A DNA stretch of 6,606 nucleotides from JBBDRW01 sp040905265 (GCA_040905265.1 JBBDRW010000088.1:1-6606), one strand, 5' to 3'; numbered from the stretch's first letter, positions 1-6,457 are shown. Program-made: numbers and translations. The notes: a model not told the origin generated them from the letters alone.

Positions 1-1526
1 CATTTCCGCAATCGCTTCTTCAATGTTCTCTCCTGCCCCGTCGCTTTTGCCGGAACCAGCCAGATCAGTGAATACGGTATCCAGCTTAGGGCAACCAGCA
101 CCGAGGAGCCAAGAGTAAGGGTGAGGGCCACGGCGAGGGGAACCAGAAATAGCTGCAACTCCTCCATGGCAAAAAAGAGGGGAACAAAAATACCGATGGT
201 TGTCAATGTACTTCCGAGGACGGGTACAAATGTATAGGGAAGTTCTTTTTTAACATGTTCCATCCGCCTCTCCCGATCAGCGGGAAGGCCCGGGTTGAGC
301 TGCTCAAACACTACCACCGCATTATCAATGATCATCCCCAGAGCAACGGTTAACCCTGCAAGGGTCAGAACGTTCATAGTGTAATTGAGAAAGAAAAGAA
401 TGCTGATGCTCATCAAAAGCGAGAAGAGGATGCTTCCAAGAATCACAAACGGTGCCCGGACTCTTCTGATAAACAGCAGCAGAATGATAAAAACCAGCAG
501 AATGCTGAAGACCGACTGGTATTGGAGATCATCAAACTGGGCTCTAAGCTCCTCCGTCGAGTCACGCTCGAGCTGCAGAGTGATATCATCCGGTAGTGTC
601 GCTTCTATTCTCTTCATTTCAGCACGCAGGGTGGCCGCCAGCTTCATGGCATCCGAGCCACTCTCCCGGACGAACGTCATGGAAAGAGCCGGTTTGCCGT
701 TCAGTCGTTTCAGGCTTTTGACCGGATAATCTTCCACACTTATTTCAGCAATCTCACGCAGCGAAACCTGCCGGTTACTTCCGGGGAGGGAGATATTCAT
801 CTCCCGGATGTCATCCAGGGAAGCGAACCGCGGGGGAATAAGCAAACTGTAGCGGGATCCTTTCTCCTCTACGAATCCGGTTGACCGCCAGTTGAGCCTG
901 TTCCGGATATCATCAAGAATCGGACCGGGCTCAACTCCGTATTGCTCAATCAACTTCCTGTTAAAGCGTATCGTCAGTGCCGGATCTTCCGCACCCTGAA
1001 TCTCGATCTCCGCCAGGCCCTCAAATCCCAGAAGCTGCAACTCAATACGCTGCCGGGCAAACCGGTAGAGCTCACGACTGGTCCGGTTTCCACTGATAGA
1101 CCAGGCCATAAATGTCTCCTGCTCCTGAAGTTCCTGGGGGATGGACCGGTTAATCGAGGGCTGGCGTTCCTGAGGCGGTAGGGTCTCTCTGAGGGCGTAA
1201 AGATACTCCTGCAGCTCCAAAACTCGGTACTCGACAGGAGTCTCCTTTTCGAACGTGATCGTTACCTGGGAACGGCCTTCACGGGTGACCGAGCGGATCT
1301 GTTCGACATTTCTCAGCCGGTTGGCCGACTGCTCTACCCGGCGGGTCACTTCCTGCTCCATCACCTCGGGTGAGGTACTTCCCCAGGAATAGCTGACGGT
1401 GACCGACGGCAACCGCAAATCCGGGGCCATCTCCAGCGGGATATTCAGCCATGCCACCACCCCGACTACTGCGATCAGCATGTAGCTTAAAGAGATGAAA
1501 TATCGCCGGCGGAAAATTTCAGTCAC
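1..1526 (-). CDS. RND efflux permease, N-terminal 508 codons (partial, runs off the left edge)
   Basis: Inner-membrane, proton-driven RND (AcrB/CzcA superfamily) transporter subunit. I translated it by hand from the reverse complement; it stays open from the GTG at 1526 to base 1. TM1 is at about residues 10-28, followed by the family-typical segment with NIPLEMAPDLRLPSVTVSYS and the ExxVTRRVEQ periplasmic helix. A porter domain (about 30-335) follows, then TM2 (338-354), TM3 (360-380), TM4 (388-408) with the proton-relay motif GMIIDNAVVVFEQ (D401, then N402 where AcrB has a second Asp), TM5 (about 433-453) and TM6 (about 457-480). The second half (TM7-12) lies outside the window. The start is uncertain: an in-frame TGA lies at 1554-1556, leaving only GTG 1526 or a CTG at 1547, and neither has a clear Shine-Dalgarno. 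It lies 299 bases after the adaptor gene, so it is either the distal gene of one operon or has its own promoter. Substrate unknown. It is clearly different in sequence from the permease at 3143-6322. Confidence 0.93.
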   Translation of the reverse strand, partial: MTEIFRRRYFISLSYMLIAVVGVVAWLNIPLEMAPDLRLPSVTVSYSWGSTSPEVMEQEVTRRVEQSANRLRNVEQIRSVTREGRSQVTITFEKETPVEYRVLELQEYLYALRETLPPQERQPSINRSIPQELQEQETFMAWSISGNRTSRELYRFARQRIELQLLGFEGLAEIEIQGAEDPALTIRFNRKLIEQYGVEPGPILDDIRNRLNWRSTGFVEEKGSRYSLLIPPRFASLDDIREMNISLPGSNRQVSLREIAEISVEDYPVKSLKRLNGKPALSMTFVRESGSDAMKLAATLRAEMKRIEATLPDDITLQLERDSTEELRAQFDDLQYQSVFSILLVFIILLLFIRRVRAPFVILGSILFSLLMSISILFFLNYTMNVLTLAGLTVALGMIIDNAVVVFEQLNPGLPADRERRMEHVKKELPYTFVPVLGSTLTTIGIFVPLFFAMEELQLFLVPLAVALTLTLGSSVLVALSWIPYSLIWLVPAKATGQERTLKKRLRK

Positions 1527-1536
1527 GGTTACGGAT

Positions 1537-1590
1537 TTATTTTTCAGGCGACTTCAAGAACCTCCCAACAGGTGCTGAAAGTTCACTCAT
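1537..1590 (-). other. 17-codon ORF just upstream of the second permease (possible leader or misframed N-terminus)
   Basis: ATG at 1588-1590, TAA at 1537-1539, encoding MSELSAPVGRFLKSPEK. No Shine-Dalgarno is visible upstream. It stops 10 bases before the GTG start of the RND permease and is in a different frame (64 bases between starts). Skipping the T of the TAA would join it to the permease frame and give a continuous N-terminus ending KSVTVTEIF. It may be a leader peptide, the true start with a programmed or erroneous +1 shift, or chance. Confidence 0.2.
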
Positions 1591-1652
1591 TTTTCATTGC
1601 CGAAGAGAATCTCTCAGGTACATTACAGAATTATCGGGGGAACTAAAAAAGC

Positions 1653-1680
1653 AATATAACCGGCGAATGGGCTCGTTCAA
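1653..1680 (-). promoter_or_regulatory. Possible sigma-70-like promoter for the second permease
   Basis: On the minus strand TTGAAC (1675-1680) and TATATT (1653-1658) are separated by 16 bases. This would give a leader of about 120 bases before the GTG at 1526. The match is moderate, and if the host belongs to Bacteroidota, whose promoter consensus differs, it may be fortuitous. Confidence 0.28.
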
Positions 1681-1684
1681 CAAG

Positions 1685-1699
1685 ATTGCTTCTGATGAA
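1685..1699. repeat. Copy 2 of a 15-bp repeated motif (ATTGCTTCTGATGAA)
   Basis: Identical at 14 of 15 positions to 2986-3000 (ATTACTTCTGATGAA). Both copies lie in spacers upstream of efflux genes and have the same orientation relative to transcription (minus strand: TTCATCAGAAGYAAT). This copy is about 160 bases before the second permease and just upstream of the possible promoter. It could be a regulator-binding site. Confidence 0.45.
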
Positions 1700-1709
1700 A
1701 GGACTCTAT

Positions 1710-1727
1710 AGTATCAAAAGTATCAAA
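1710..1727. repeat. 9-bp perfect tandem direct repeat (AGTATCAAA x2)
   Basis: AGTATCAAA occurs twice in immediate succession; on the minus strand it reads TTTGATACT twice. It sits in the adaptor-permease spacer, upstream of the possible promoter in the direction of transcription. Tandem repeats with a 9-10 bp period can be sites for response regulators that bind one helical face, but no regulator gene is present in the window to link it to. Confidence 0.5.
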
Positions 1728-1825
1728 TTTATGCCTTGCCACAACCTGATAACGCTGAACCGTTCAGTTTGTCGAATAAAATGTTCTTTAATTCATTTAA
1801 CGAATAAGTGTGACCATTTTGATGC

Positions 1826-2974
1826 CTAATTAACCCTTTCGGGATCCTGCATTTCGATATCCCCGGCCATTCTTGCCCGCACATTTTGTAGATGAGACAG
1901 TGCAAAATGCCGGTCGACCGCAATTGTATCCCCGGGTGCAATCTCCTCATGGTTGATGACCGCCCATTCCGAATTCATAAATTCCGGTTCAACGTATACC
2001 CATTCCACTCTTTCATCAATCAGCCTAAACAGAAGGGTCCGGCCGCCATCCCGCTCCAGAATGGCCGATCTTGGAATCCGGGCTGTGCCATTGTGGGACC
2101 GGATCTGAATCCTCCCCTCGACCGTCATTCCCGGCCTCAGATTCCTGTTTGAGTTATCGACCTCCACAATTACCTGGCCGGTCTTTCTCTCCGCATTTAC
2201 TACCGGGGAGAGCGAGCGGATGCTCCCTTCTTTGAGGTCGCCGTCGGGCGAAGTGATCTGTACGGGCATCCCCCTCTCAAGCAAATTCAGTTCTGCTTCG
2301 AGAACATCCAGCCTGACCAGGACTGTTACATCGTCTATCAAACGGCCGAGCTCTGTGCCGCTGCTGATAAAGGCTCCGGAGCTGACCCTTTCCGGAGAGG
2401 AAACAAACCCGGAAAAAGGCGCTGTGATCACGGTAAAGGAGAGATCCATTTTTGCCCGTTCCAGATCCAGCTCTGCTTGTGCAAGACCGGTAATAATCCT
2501 CAACATACTGTCATCCGACAACCCGTCCTCTTCTCTCTCATCATTTCGACTTTGGCGCTGACGCCGTTCGATGGTATACTCTACCTGTGCACTTTCAACT
2601 TCATTTTCCGCCTGACGGAGTTGATACCGCCACTCCTCATCCAGAAATGAAAGCAGTGTATCGCCTTGCTGCACATACATTCCATCCTCCAAGGAAGTGG
2701 CCTTTACAAACCCGCTGACGCGTGGACGTATGGTAATCTCACGGCTGGCTTCGACCATTCCGTGACTCTCGATATAAATATGAAGCGGACGGTCATCGGC
2801 TATAGTGAAGATCACCTCCGGACGCACATCGACATCTTCAGGTCTTTCCGGACGCTCTTCCTCCTCACCCGGCGTGCAGGCCATCGTCATGGTCAGTGTC
2901 ACCCCGATTAGCAAAAGAATCGTCCCGGCTTGCATGGTTATTAGTCTGAGTGAATTTGCGATGTCAGGTTTCAT
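1826..2974 (-). CDS. RND efflux periplasmic adaptor (membrane fusion protein), lipoprotein
   Basis: 382-residue adaptor that would bridge an inner-membrane RND permease and an outer-membrane channel. Residues 1-33 form a lipoprotein signal peptide: K2 and R10 in the n-region, a hydrophobic core and TMAC with Cys33 as the lipidation site (T at -3 is less common than L). A short acidic/Arg-Pro linker follows (34-52). The lipoyl domain is split, with halves at about 82-112 (RPRVSGFVKATSLEDGMYVQ) and 182-214 (TAPFSGFVSS), around a helical hairpin at 113-180 rich in E, Q and R. A β-barrel domain spans about 215-293, including RPGMTVEGRI, and a membrane-proximal domain about 297-365 starts RIPRSAILERDGG. 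Length is normal for the family. I chose the ATG at 2974 because the internal Met14 start would lose all positive n-region charge. No good Shine-Dalgarno is visible. It lies between two RND permeases and probably serves one or both. Confidence 0.95.
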   Translation of the reverse strand: MKPDIANSLRLITMQAGTILLLIGVTLTMTMACTPGEEEERPERPEDVDVRPEVIFTIADDRPLHIYIESHGMVEASREITIRPRVSGFVKATSLEDGMYVQQGDTLLSFLDEEWRYQLRQAENEVESAQVEYTIERRQRQSRNDEREEDGLSDDSMLRIITGLAQAELDLERAKMDLSFTVITAPFSGFVSSPERVSSGAFISSGTELGRLIDDVTVLVRLDVLEAELNLLERGMPVQITSPDGDLKEGSIRSLSPVVNAERKTGQVIVEVDNSNRNLRPGMTVEGRIQIRSHNGTARIPRSAILERDGGRTLLFRLIDERVEWVYVEPEFMNSEWAVINHEEIAPGDTIAVDRHFALSHLQNVRARMAGDIEMQDPERVN

Positions 2975-2975
2975 A

Positions 2976-2994
2976 GATACAATATATTACTTCT
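2976..2994. promoter_or_regulatory. AT-rich box upstream of the adaptor, resembling one upstream of the first permease
   Basis: On the minus strand this reads AGAAGTAATATATTGTATC and ends two bases before the adaptor ATG. The segment at 6381-6399 before the first permease reads AGAAGTTATTAATATTATC. The two agree at 14 of 19 positions by my alignment, though AT-richness inflates this. It could be a shared operator or promoter element. Confidence 0.25.
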
Positions 2995-3000
2995 GATGAA
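2986..3000. repeat. Copy 1 of a 15-bp repeated motif (ATTACTTCTGATGAA)
   Basis: Partner of 1685-1699 with one difference in 15 bases. It lies in the 40-base gap between the 43-codon ORF and the adaptor start, 12 bases upstream of the adaptor ATG, in the same orientation relative to transcription as the other copy. Confidence 0.45.
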
Positions 3001-3014
3001 TTATGGATTCTCTG

Positions 3015-3146
3015 TTAGCATGACCGGTTTCTTATTTCCTCAGTCACGTTTACCAGCTCACTTATTTTCATGTCCAGCCTGCAGGTCAATCTGCCTTTTT
3101 TCCACCGATTCATTGAGAATAAATGTGAGTCTTGCGTGCTCTTCAT
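3015..3146 (-). CDS. Candidate 43-residue small protein, translationally coupled to the first permease
   Basis: The ATG at 3144-3146 overlaps the TGA of the upstream RND permease as ATGA, and AAGGAG lies five bases before it. This is the best ribosome binding site in the window. The reading frame runs 43 codons to TAA at 3015-3017. The peptide begins MKSTQDSHLFSMNRWKKGRL and ends ISELVNVTEEIRNRSC. It is basic overall (nine K/R against five D/E), has two cysteines (22 and 43, the last residue) and has no membrane segment, so it is unlike the small membrane-embedded pump regulator AcrZ. The C-terminal third could be a short amphipathic helix. I do not recognise it. It may be a real small partner of the pump, a coupling device for adaptor translation, or a decayed gene remnant. 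Confidence 0.45.
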   Translation of the reverse strand: MKSTQDSHLFSMNRWKKGRLTCRLDMKISELVNVTEEIRNRSC

Positions 3147-6100
3147 ACCGGCTCCTTTTTAAATCCCCGTTCCACCCAGTCAAATATAACCGGAACCAGG
3201 TACAGCGTTAACAGGGTGCTGGTCACCATTCCCCCCATTAATGCCAAGGCAAGGGACTGACGGAAAGCATACCCTTCTCCAAAAGGGATCAGCATCGGAA
3301 TCAGTCCGAGGATGGTCGTAACACTGGTCATCACCACCGGACGGAACCGGTGCCTGCCTGCCAGCTCGATTGCCTCTTTCAGGTTCCCGGACTCCAGCAG
3401 ATAACGGCGCATAAAATCGACCTTCAGAATGGAATCGTTGACGGCTATCCCCGTCAGGATTAACACCCCCATAAACGACAGGACATTCAATCCGGTACCT
3501 GTCAGGTACATGGCCAGCAGAGATCCCACCCAGGCAAAGGGAACCGCCAGGATGATAATCAGAGGATACTTAAGGTTTTCAAACTGGATGGCCAGGATGA
3601 TATAGATCACCAGGATGCTGAGGCCCAGCAGGCGTACCATATCCGTCATCAGGTTTTGCACCATGATGGCATTTCCGGCAACCTCGACTTCCATTCCGGT
3701 AGCACGAACGAACTCATGAACCTCATTCATAGCCTCGCCACGGTTCCACCACCAGTCAGCCAGATTCCAGTCAGCTACATAGCTCAGCACCGGGGTCTGA
3801 TCGACCCGTTCAAGTTGTTCGGCCTCCGTTGATCGTTCAAAGCCTGCCAGATAGCTGAGTGGAATCTCGCTGTTCCGGATCCGCATGGAAATGTCGGCGG
3901 GATCGTAAATCCGCGACTGGCTGCCCACCAGACGGATCCCGATCCGTTCATCCTGCCGGCTCCAGTCGGTGACAAAGCTGCCCCGGGTGATGGATTCCAG
4001 ATAATTGATCACCTCCTCTTCGGTTACCCCCAGTTGAAGCATACGATCGGATCGGAACGTCATATTCCAGGTATCTACCGTCTGGTCGAACTGCTTGCGA
4101 AAACTGACCGGAAGTTTCGACTCACTCAGATGCTCCTGCAATTTTGCCGCCATTTTCTCGCTGTAATCCCGGTCCAGGCCGATGATCCGAAAGAGTACAG
4201 GGGGCTGGTCGGCCCCGATCAGAGCACTCCAGCTTTGAATGTCCGCCACAGGCTCCACCGTCCAGCCGGAAAAATCCGAGTCGAACCGGTTCATGATTTC
4301 ACTCACCCGTCCGGCCTGTGTCCAGCCGTCAACCGGAATGACCACCTTGAACTTATTCAGTCCTTCACGCGAAAGATTCGACAGGTTGGTCTGATCCGTA
4401 TAGCCTCCCTCCATCTGGATGCGTCCGGCGCCGAGCCCCACATTTACCAGGCGTATGGTCAGGGCATCGGCAGCCTGAAGGGTAGAAAGCAGGGATGTAT
4501 TCCCCGGAAGTTGGATGCGATAGCTTATGGTGGAAGGCTCGTCTTCCGGCAGCATCGTCTTGGGAACGGCCACAAAAAACCAGGCGCCGGTGCCGGCCAG
4601 TATCAGCGCCGCGAGAAAGACCGGACCCGGCCGAGCCAAAACACGCTGCAGGCTCTGCTCGTATCCCTCCAGCATCCGGTCAAAGAATCGCCGGGTGTTC
4701 AACCGGCCGGAGAGTGGCCGCCTGGTTTGATTTGCCGGGGAATTTTTCATTCCTTCCGTCCCGTCCGCTTCGGCACTTTCCATGCCTGTCTCTAACCGGA
4801 CTTGTGACTGGGTACGATCCAGGTTCTCTATATCTTTCCGCTTGCGGCTCTCCAGGATCTGTACGACCAGAACGGGCAACAGCACCAATGCGACCAGCAG
4901 GGATGCCAGGAGGCTGATGGAGAGGGTATACGCCTGATCCTGGAAAAAAGCTCCTTCAAATCCACCCAGGAAGATTAAAGGCAGGAAAACCGAAATGGTG
5001 GTAAAAGTCGAAGCCGTCACGGCCAGGCTGATCTCTTTGGTGCCCACAGCCGCTGCCCGCTTTACGGACGGCGCCAGCGGCATATGACGGTTGATATTCT
5101 CAAGTACCACAATAGCATTATCCAGAAGCAGTCCAATCCCGAGGGTCAGGCCGCTGAGGGAGATGATATTCAACTGAATGCCCGACCCGTACATAACAAA
5201 AAAGGTCAGGAAGATCGAGACCGGGATTGCGATTCCGATGGTGAATGGGGTTCGGACGTCGTTCAGAAAAAGAAAGAGGACAATAAAGGCGAGGATTCCC
5301 CCAATCAGAAGGGTTTGCAGCAGATTCTGAATGGCTTTCCGGACAAATGTGGCATCTTCTCGTAGAATTTCAATTTGGATGTCCGGATACAATTCCCGCA
5401 TCTCCTCGATCAGCGGTAAAAGAGTATCGAAGACCTCTACTGTATTGCTGCCAAACTCCTTTTTGACCATCAGGTTCAGCACCCGTTCCCCCTGTAGCAG
5501 GGCAAATGAAGTCGGATCTGTCTCGTCGAGTTCAATTTCAGCCACATCCCCCAGGAGAAGCACCCGACCCTGGCCAAGTCGCGTCAGGGGTATTTTATCG
5601 AGATCCGCCAGCTCATCAATGCGGCTCTCTATCTTCATCGAGTAACGGTACCAGCCGTCCCGCAATTCGCCTGGGGAACTGAACAGGTTGGCCTGCTTCA
5701 CCATCGATCGCACCTCACTTAGACCCAGCCTGTACCGGTCGATCTCCCGGGGTAGATAGCGAATCTGAACCTCCGGTTCCACTGCTCCTACGGCAACCAC
5801 CTGGGCAATCCCCTCCGCCTGCTCAAGGCGGCGGGAGAGCACCTGCTCGGCCCACCGCTTCAGGGAGAGGCGGGTTTCGAAATCTTCATTGGAGCGGTTG
5901 CGGGAGGTGACGGCCAAAACGGCGATCGGCTCATCGGCTGTTGTATTGAAAACAAGCTGGGGCCGGCTCGCTTGCTGAGGGATCATATACTGTACTTGGT
6001 CGAGCTTCTCGCGAACATTAAGGAAAGCCAGATCCATGTTGTGACCCCACCGGAACCGGAGGTAGATGACACTCTGTCCCTGACGGGCAAATCCATGCAC

Positions 6101-6322
6101 CCGATCGATTCCGGGAATGGTGCTCAGTACCGCCTCCAGACGTTCGTTAATACGGCTCTCGATTTCACGGGGCGAAGCCCCCTGCCACTCCGTGCGAACC
6201 ACCAGGCTCGGCGTATCCACTTCCGGCAGAAGATCCACCGAGAGTTCATTTAGTGCGAGACCTCCGAAAATGAAAGTCGCAAGAATGAGAATTATCGCTG
6301 TTATGGGACGGTTAAGTAGCAA
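3143..6322 (-). CDS. RND efflux permease, full length (1059 aa)
   Basis: Inner-membrane RND transporter subunit that exchanges protons for substrate export and would assemble as a trimer with the adaptor. The usual two-fold repeat is present: TM1 (about 6-26), first porter domain (30-330), TM2-TM6 (336-490), a hydrophilic cytoplasmic linker (491-560), TM7 (566-585), second porter domain (590-885) and TM8-TM12 (889-1047). TM4 carries GIGLLLDNAIVVLEN, with D401 matching the essential Asp407 of AcrB and N402 in place of Asp408. TM10 has GIAVNDSILKVDF, where AcrB Lys940 aligns with N962 and a Lys occurs four residues later (K966). R994 and T999 match AcrB Arg971 and Thr978. The start is TTG at 6320-6322; an in-frame TGA at 6332-6334 leaves no other conventional start, and the N-terminus is a few residues shorter before the RP motif than in AcrB. 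No Shine-Dalgarno at normal spacing. Drug/organic-substrate type is more likely than metal type; substrate unknown. Confidence 0.96.
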   Translation of the reverse strand: MLLNRPITAIILILATFIFGGLALNELSVDLLPEVDTPSLVVRTEWQGASPREIESRINERLEAVLSTIPGIDRVHGFARQGQSVIYLRFRWGHNMDLAFLNVREKLDQVQYMIPQQASRPQLVFNTTADEPIAVLAVTSRNRSNEDFETRLSLKRWAEQVLSRRLEQAEGIAQVVAVGAVEPEVQIRYLPREIDRYRLGLSEVRSMVKQANLFSSPGELRDGWYRYSMKIESRIDELADLDKIPLTRLGQGRVLLLGDVAEIELDETDPTSFALLQGERVLNLMVKKEFGSNTVEVFDTLLPLIEEMRELYPDIQIEILREDATFVRKAIQNLLQTLLIGGILAFIVLFLFLNDVRTPFTIGIAIPVSIFLTFFVMYGSGIQLNIISLSGLTLGIGLLLDNAIVVLENINRHMPLAPSVKRAAAVGTKEISLAVTASTFTTISVFLPLIFLGGFEGAFFQDQAYTLSISLLASLLVALVLLPVLVVQILESRKRKDIENLDRTQSQVRLETGMESAEADGTEGMKNSPANQTRRPLSGRLNTRRFFDRMLEGYEQSLQRVLARPGPVFLAALILAGTGAWFFVAVPKTMLPEDEPSTISYRIQLPGNTSLLSTLQAADALTIRLVNVGLGAGRIQMEGGYTDQTNLSNLSREGLNKFKVVIPVDGWTQAGRVSEIMNRFDSDFSGWTVEPVADIQSWSALIGADQPPVLFRIIGLDRDYSEKMAAKLQEHLSESKLPVSFRKQFDQTVDTWNMTFRSDRMLQLGVTEEEVINYLESITRGSFVTDWSRQDERIGIRLVGSQSRIYDPADISMRIRNSEIPLSYLAGFERSTEAEQLERVDQTPVLSYVADWNLADWWWNRGEAMNEVHEFVRATGMEVEVAGNAIMVQNLMTDMVRLLGLSILVIYIILAIQFENLKYPLIIILAVPFAWVGSLLAMYLTGTGLNVLSFMGVLILTGIAVNDSILKVDFMRRYLLESGNLKEAIELAGRHRFRPVVMTSVTTILGLIPMLIPFGEGYAFRQSLALALMGGMVTSTLLTLYLVPVIFDWVERGFKKEPV
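3152..3157 (-). promoter_or_regulatory. Strong ribosome binding site for the 43-codon ORF
   Basis: AAGGAG on the minus strand, inside the last codons of the permease (Lys-Lys-Glu-Pro-Val), with five bases to the overlapping ATG. The spacing is optimal, and no other gene in the window has a comparable site. This is the main support for translation of the small ORF, although the sequence also encodes the permease C-terminus. Confidence 0.5.
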
Positions 6323-6339
6323 ATGGTTCGATCAGGTAT

Positions 6340-6369
6340 TCAGGGTTTGATTCCCTCCACGACCTTCAT
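6340..6369 (-). other. Nine-codon ORF upstream of the first permease (possible leader or misframed N-terminus)
   Basis: ATG at 6367-6369, TGA at 6340-6342, encoding MKVVEGIKP. It is 47 bases upstream of the TTG permease start and in another frame. A GGAGGG inside it would be a good Shine-Dalgarno but is about 30 bases from the TTG, too far for direct use. Removing one base from each of two nearby triplet runs (CCC and TTT) would fuse it to the permease as a normal-looking N-terminus; see findings. It may equally be chance. Confidence 0.2.
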
Positions 6370-6376
6370 GACTCAA

Positions 6377-6393
6377 TATTGATAATATTAATA
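6377..6393. promoter_or_regulatory. 17-bp AT-rich imperfect palindrome upstream of the first permease
   Basis: TATTGATAATATTAATA is symmetric about its central base except for one mismatched pair. It lies in the 154-base spacer between the upstream gene and the RND permease, where the operon promoter is expected, so it could be an operator for a dimeric repressor such as a TetR- or MarR-type protein. No such regulator is encoded in the window, and AT-rich palindromes are common by chance. Confidence 0.3.
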
Positions 6394-6426
6394 ACTTCTT
6401 TTTGATATATGATTGCAAATATGGGT

Positions 6427-6457
6427 CAGAAATAAACCCTCTTCACACGGAAGGGGA
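6427..6457 (-). terminator. Possible intrinsic terminator of the upstream gene
   Basis: On the minus strand CCCCTTC and GAAGAGG flank the five-base loop CGTGT (one C-A mismatch in the stem), followed by the T-rich run TTTATTTCT. It begins about 20 bases after the stop codon of the upstream gene, which is the expected place. The stem is short, so termination may be weak and some readthrough into the permease is possible. Confidence 0.42.

Larger units (their letters stand above)
1527..1825. other. 299-base spacer between adaptor and second permease
   Basis: AT-rich relative to the flanking genes and unusually long for a gap inside an efflux operon. It contains a 9-bp tandem repeat, one copy of the ATTRCTTCTGATGAA motif, a possible sigma-70-like promoter and a 17-codon ATG ORF that stops 11 bases before the GTG of the permease. 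I found no convincing terminator hairpin after the adaptor stop. A minus-strand frame overlapping the adaptor end stays open to 1729, but it has no independent start signal and I do not treat it as a gene. Confidence 0.6.

Noticed and set aside
385..729. 114-codon plus-strand ORF
   Set aside because: Antisense to the second permease across TM2-TM4, where the minus-strand protein has clear RND motifs.
1729..1950. 73-codon minus-strand ORF overlapping the adaptor C-terminus
   Set aside because: Its first half is the adaptor read in another frame; only about 30 codons extend into the spacer, with no ribosome binding site or recognisable motif.
2996..3211. 71-codon plus-strand ORF across the permease-adaptor spacer
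   Set aside because: Overlaps the permease 3' end antisense, has no ribosome binding site, and the same DNA is better explained by the minus-strand 43-codon ORF with a strong site.
4034..4795. 253-codon plus-strand ORF
   Set aside because: Lies entirely antisense to the well-supported permease (domain motifs continuous on the minus strand); the translation shows no recognisable domain and is best explained as an antisense shadow.
4790..4850. Hydrophilic linker of the permease as a possible disruption or insertion
   Set aside because: Corresponds to residues 491-511, part of the cytoplasmic loop between TM6 and TM7 present in all RND permeases; the frame is intact and flanking helices are normal.
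6343..6356. AGGG/CCCT hairpin around the GGAGGG upstream of the first permease
   Set aside because: Only a four-base stem with a seven-base loop; too weak to claim as a regulatory structure.
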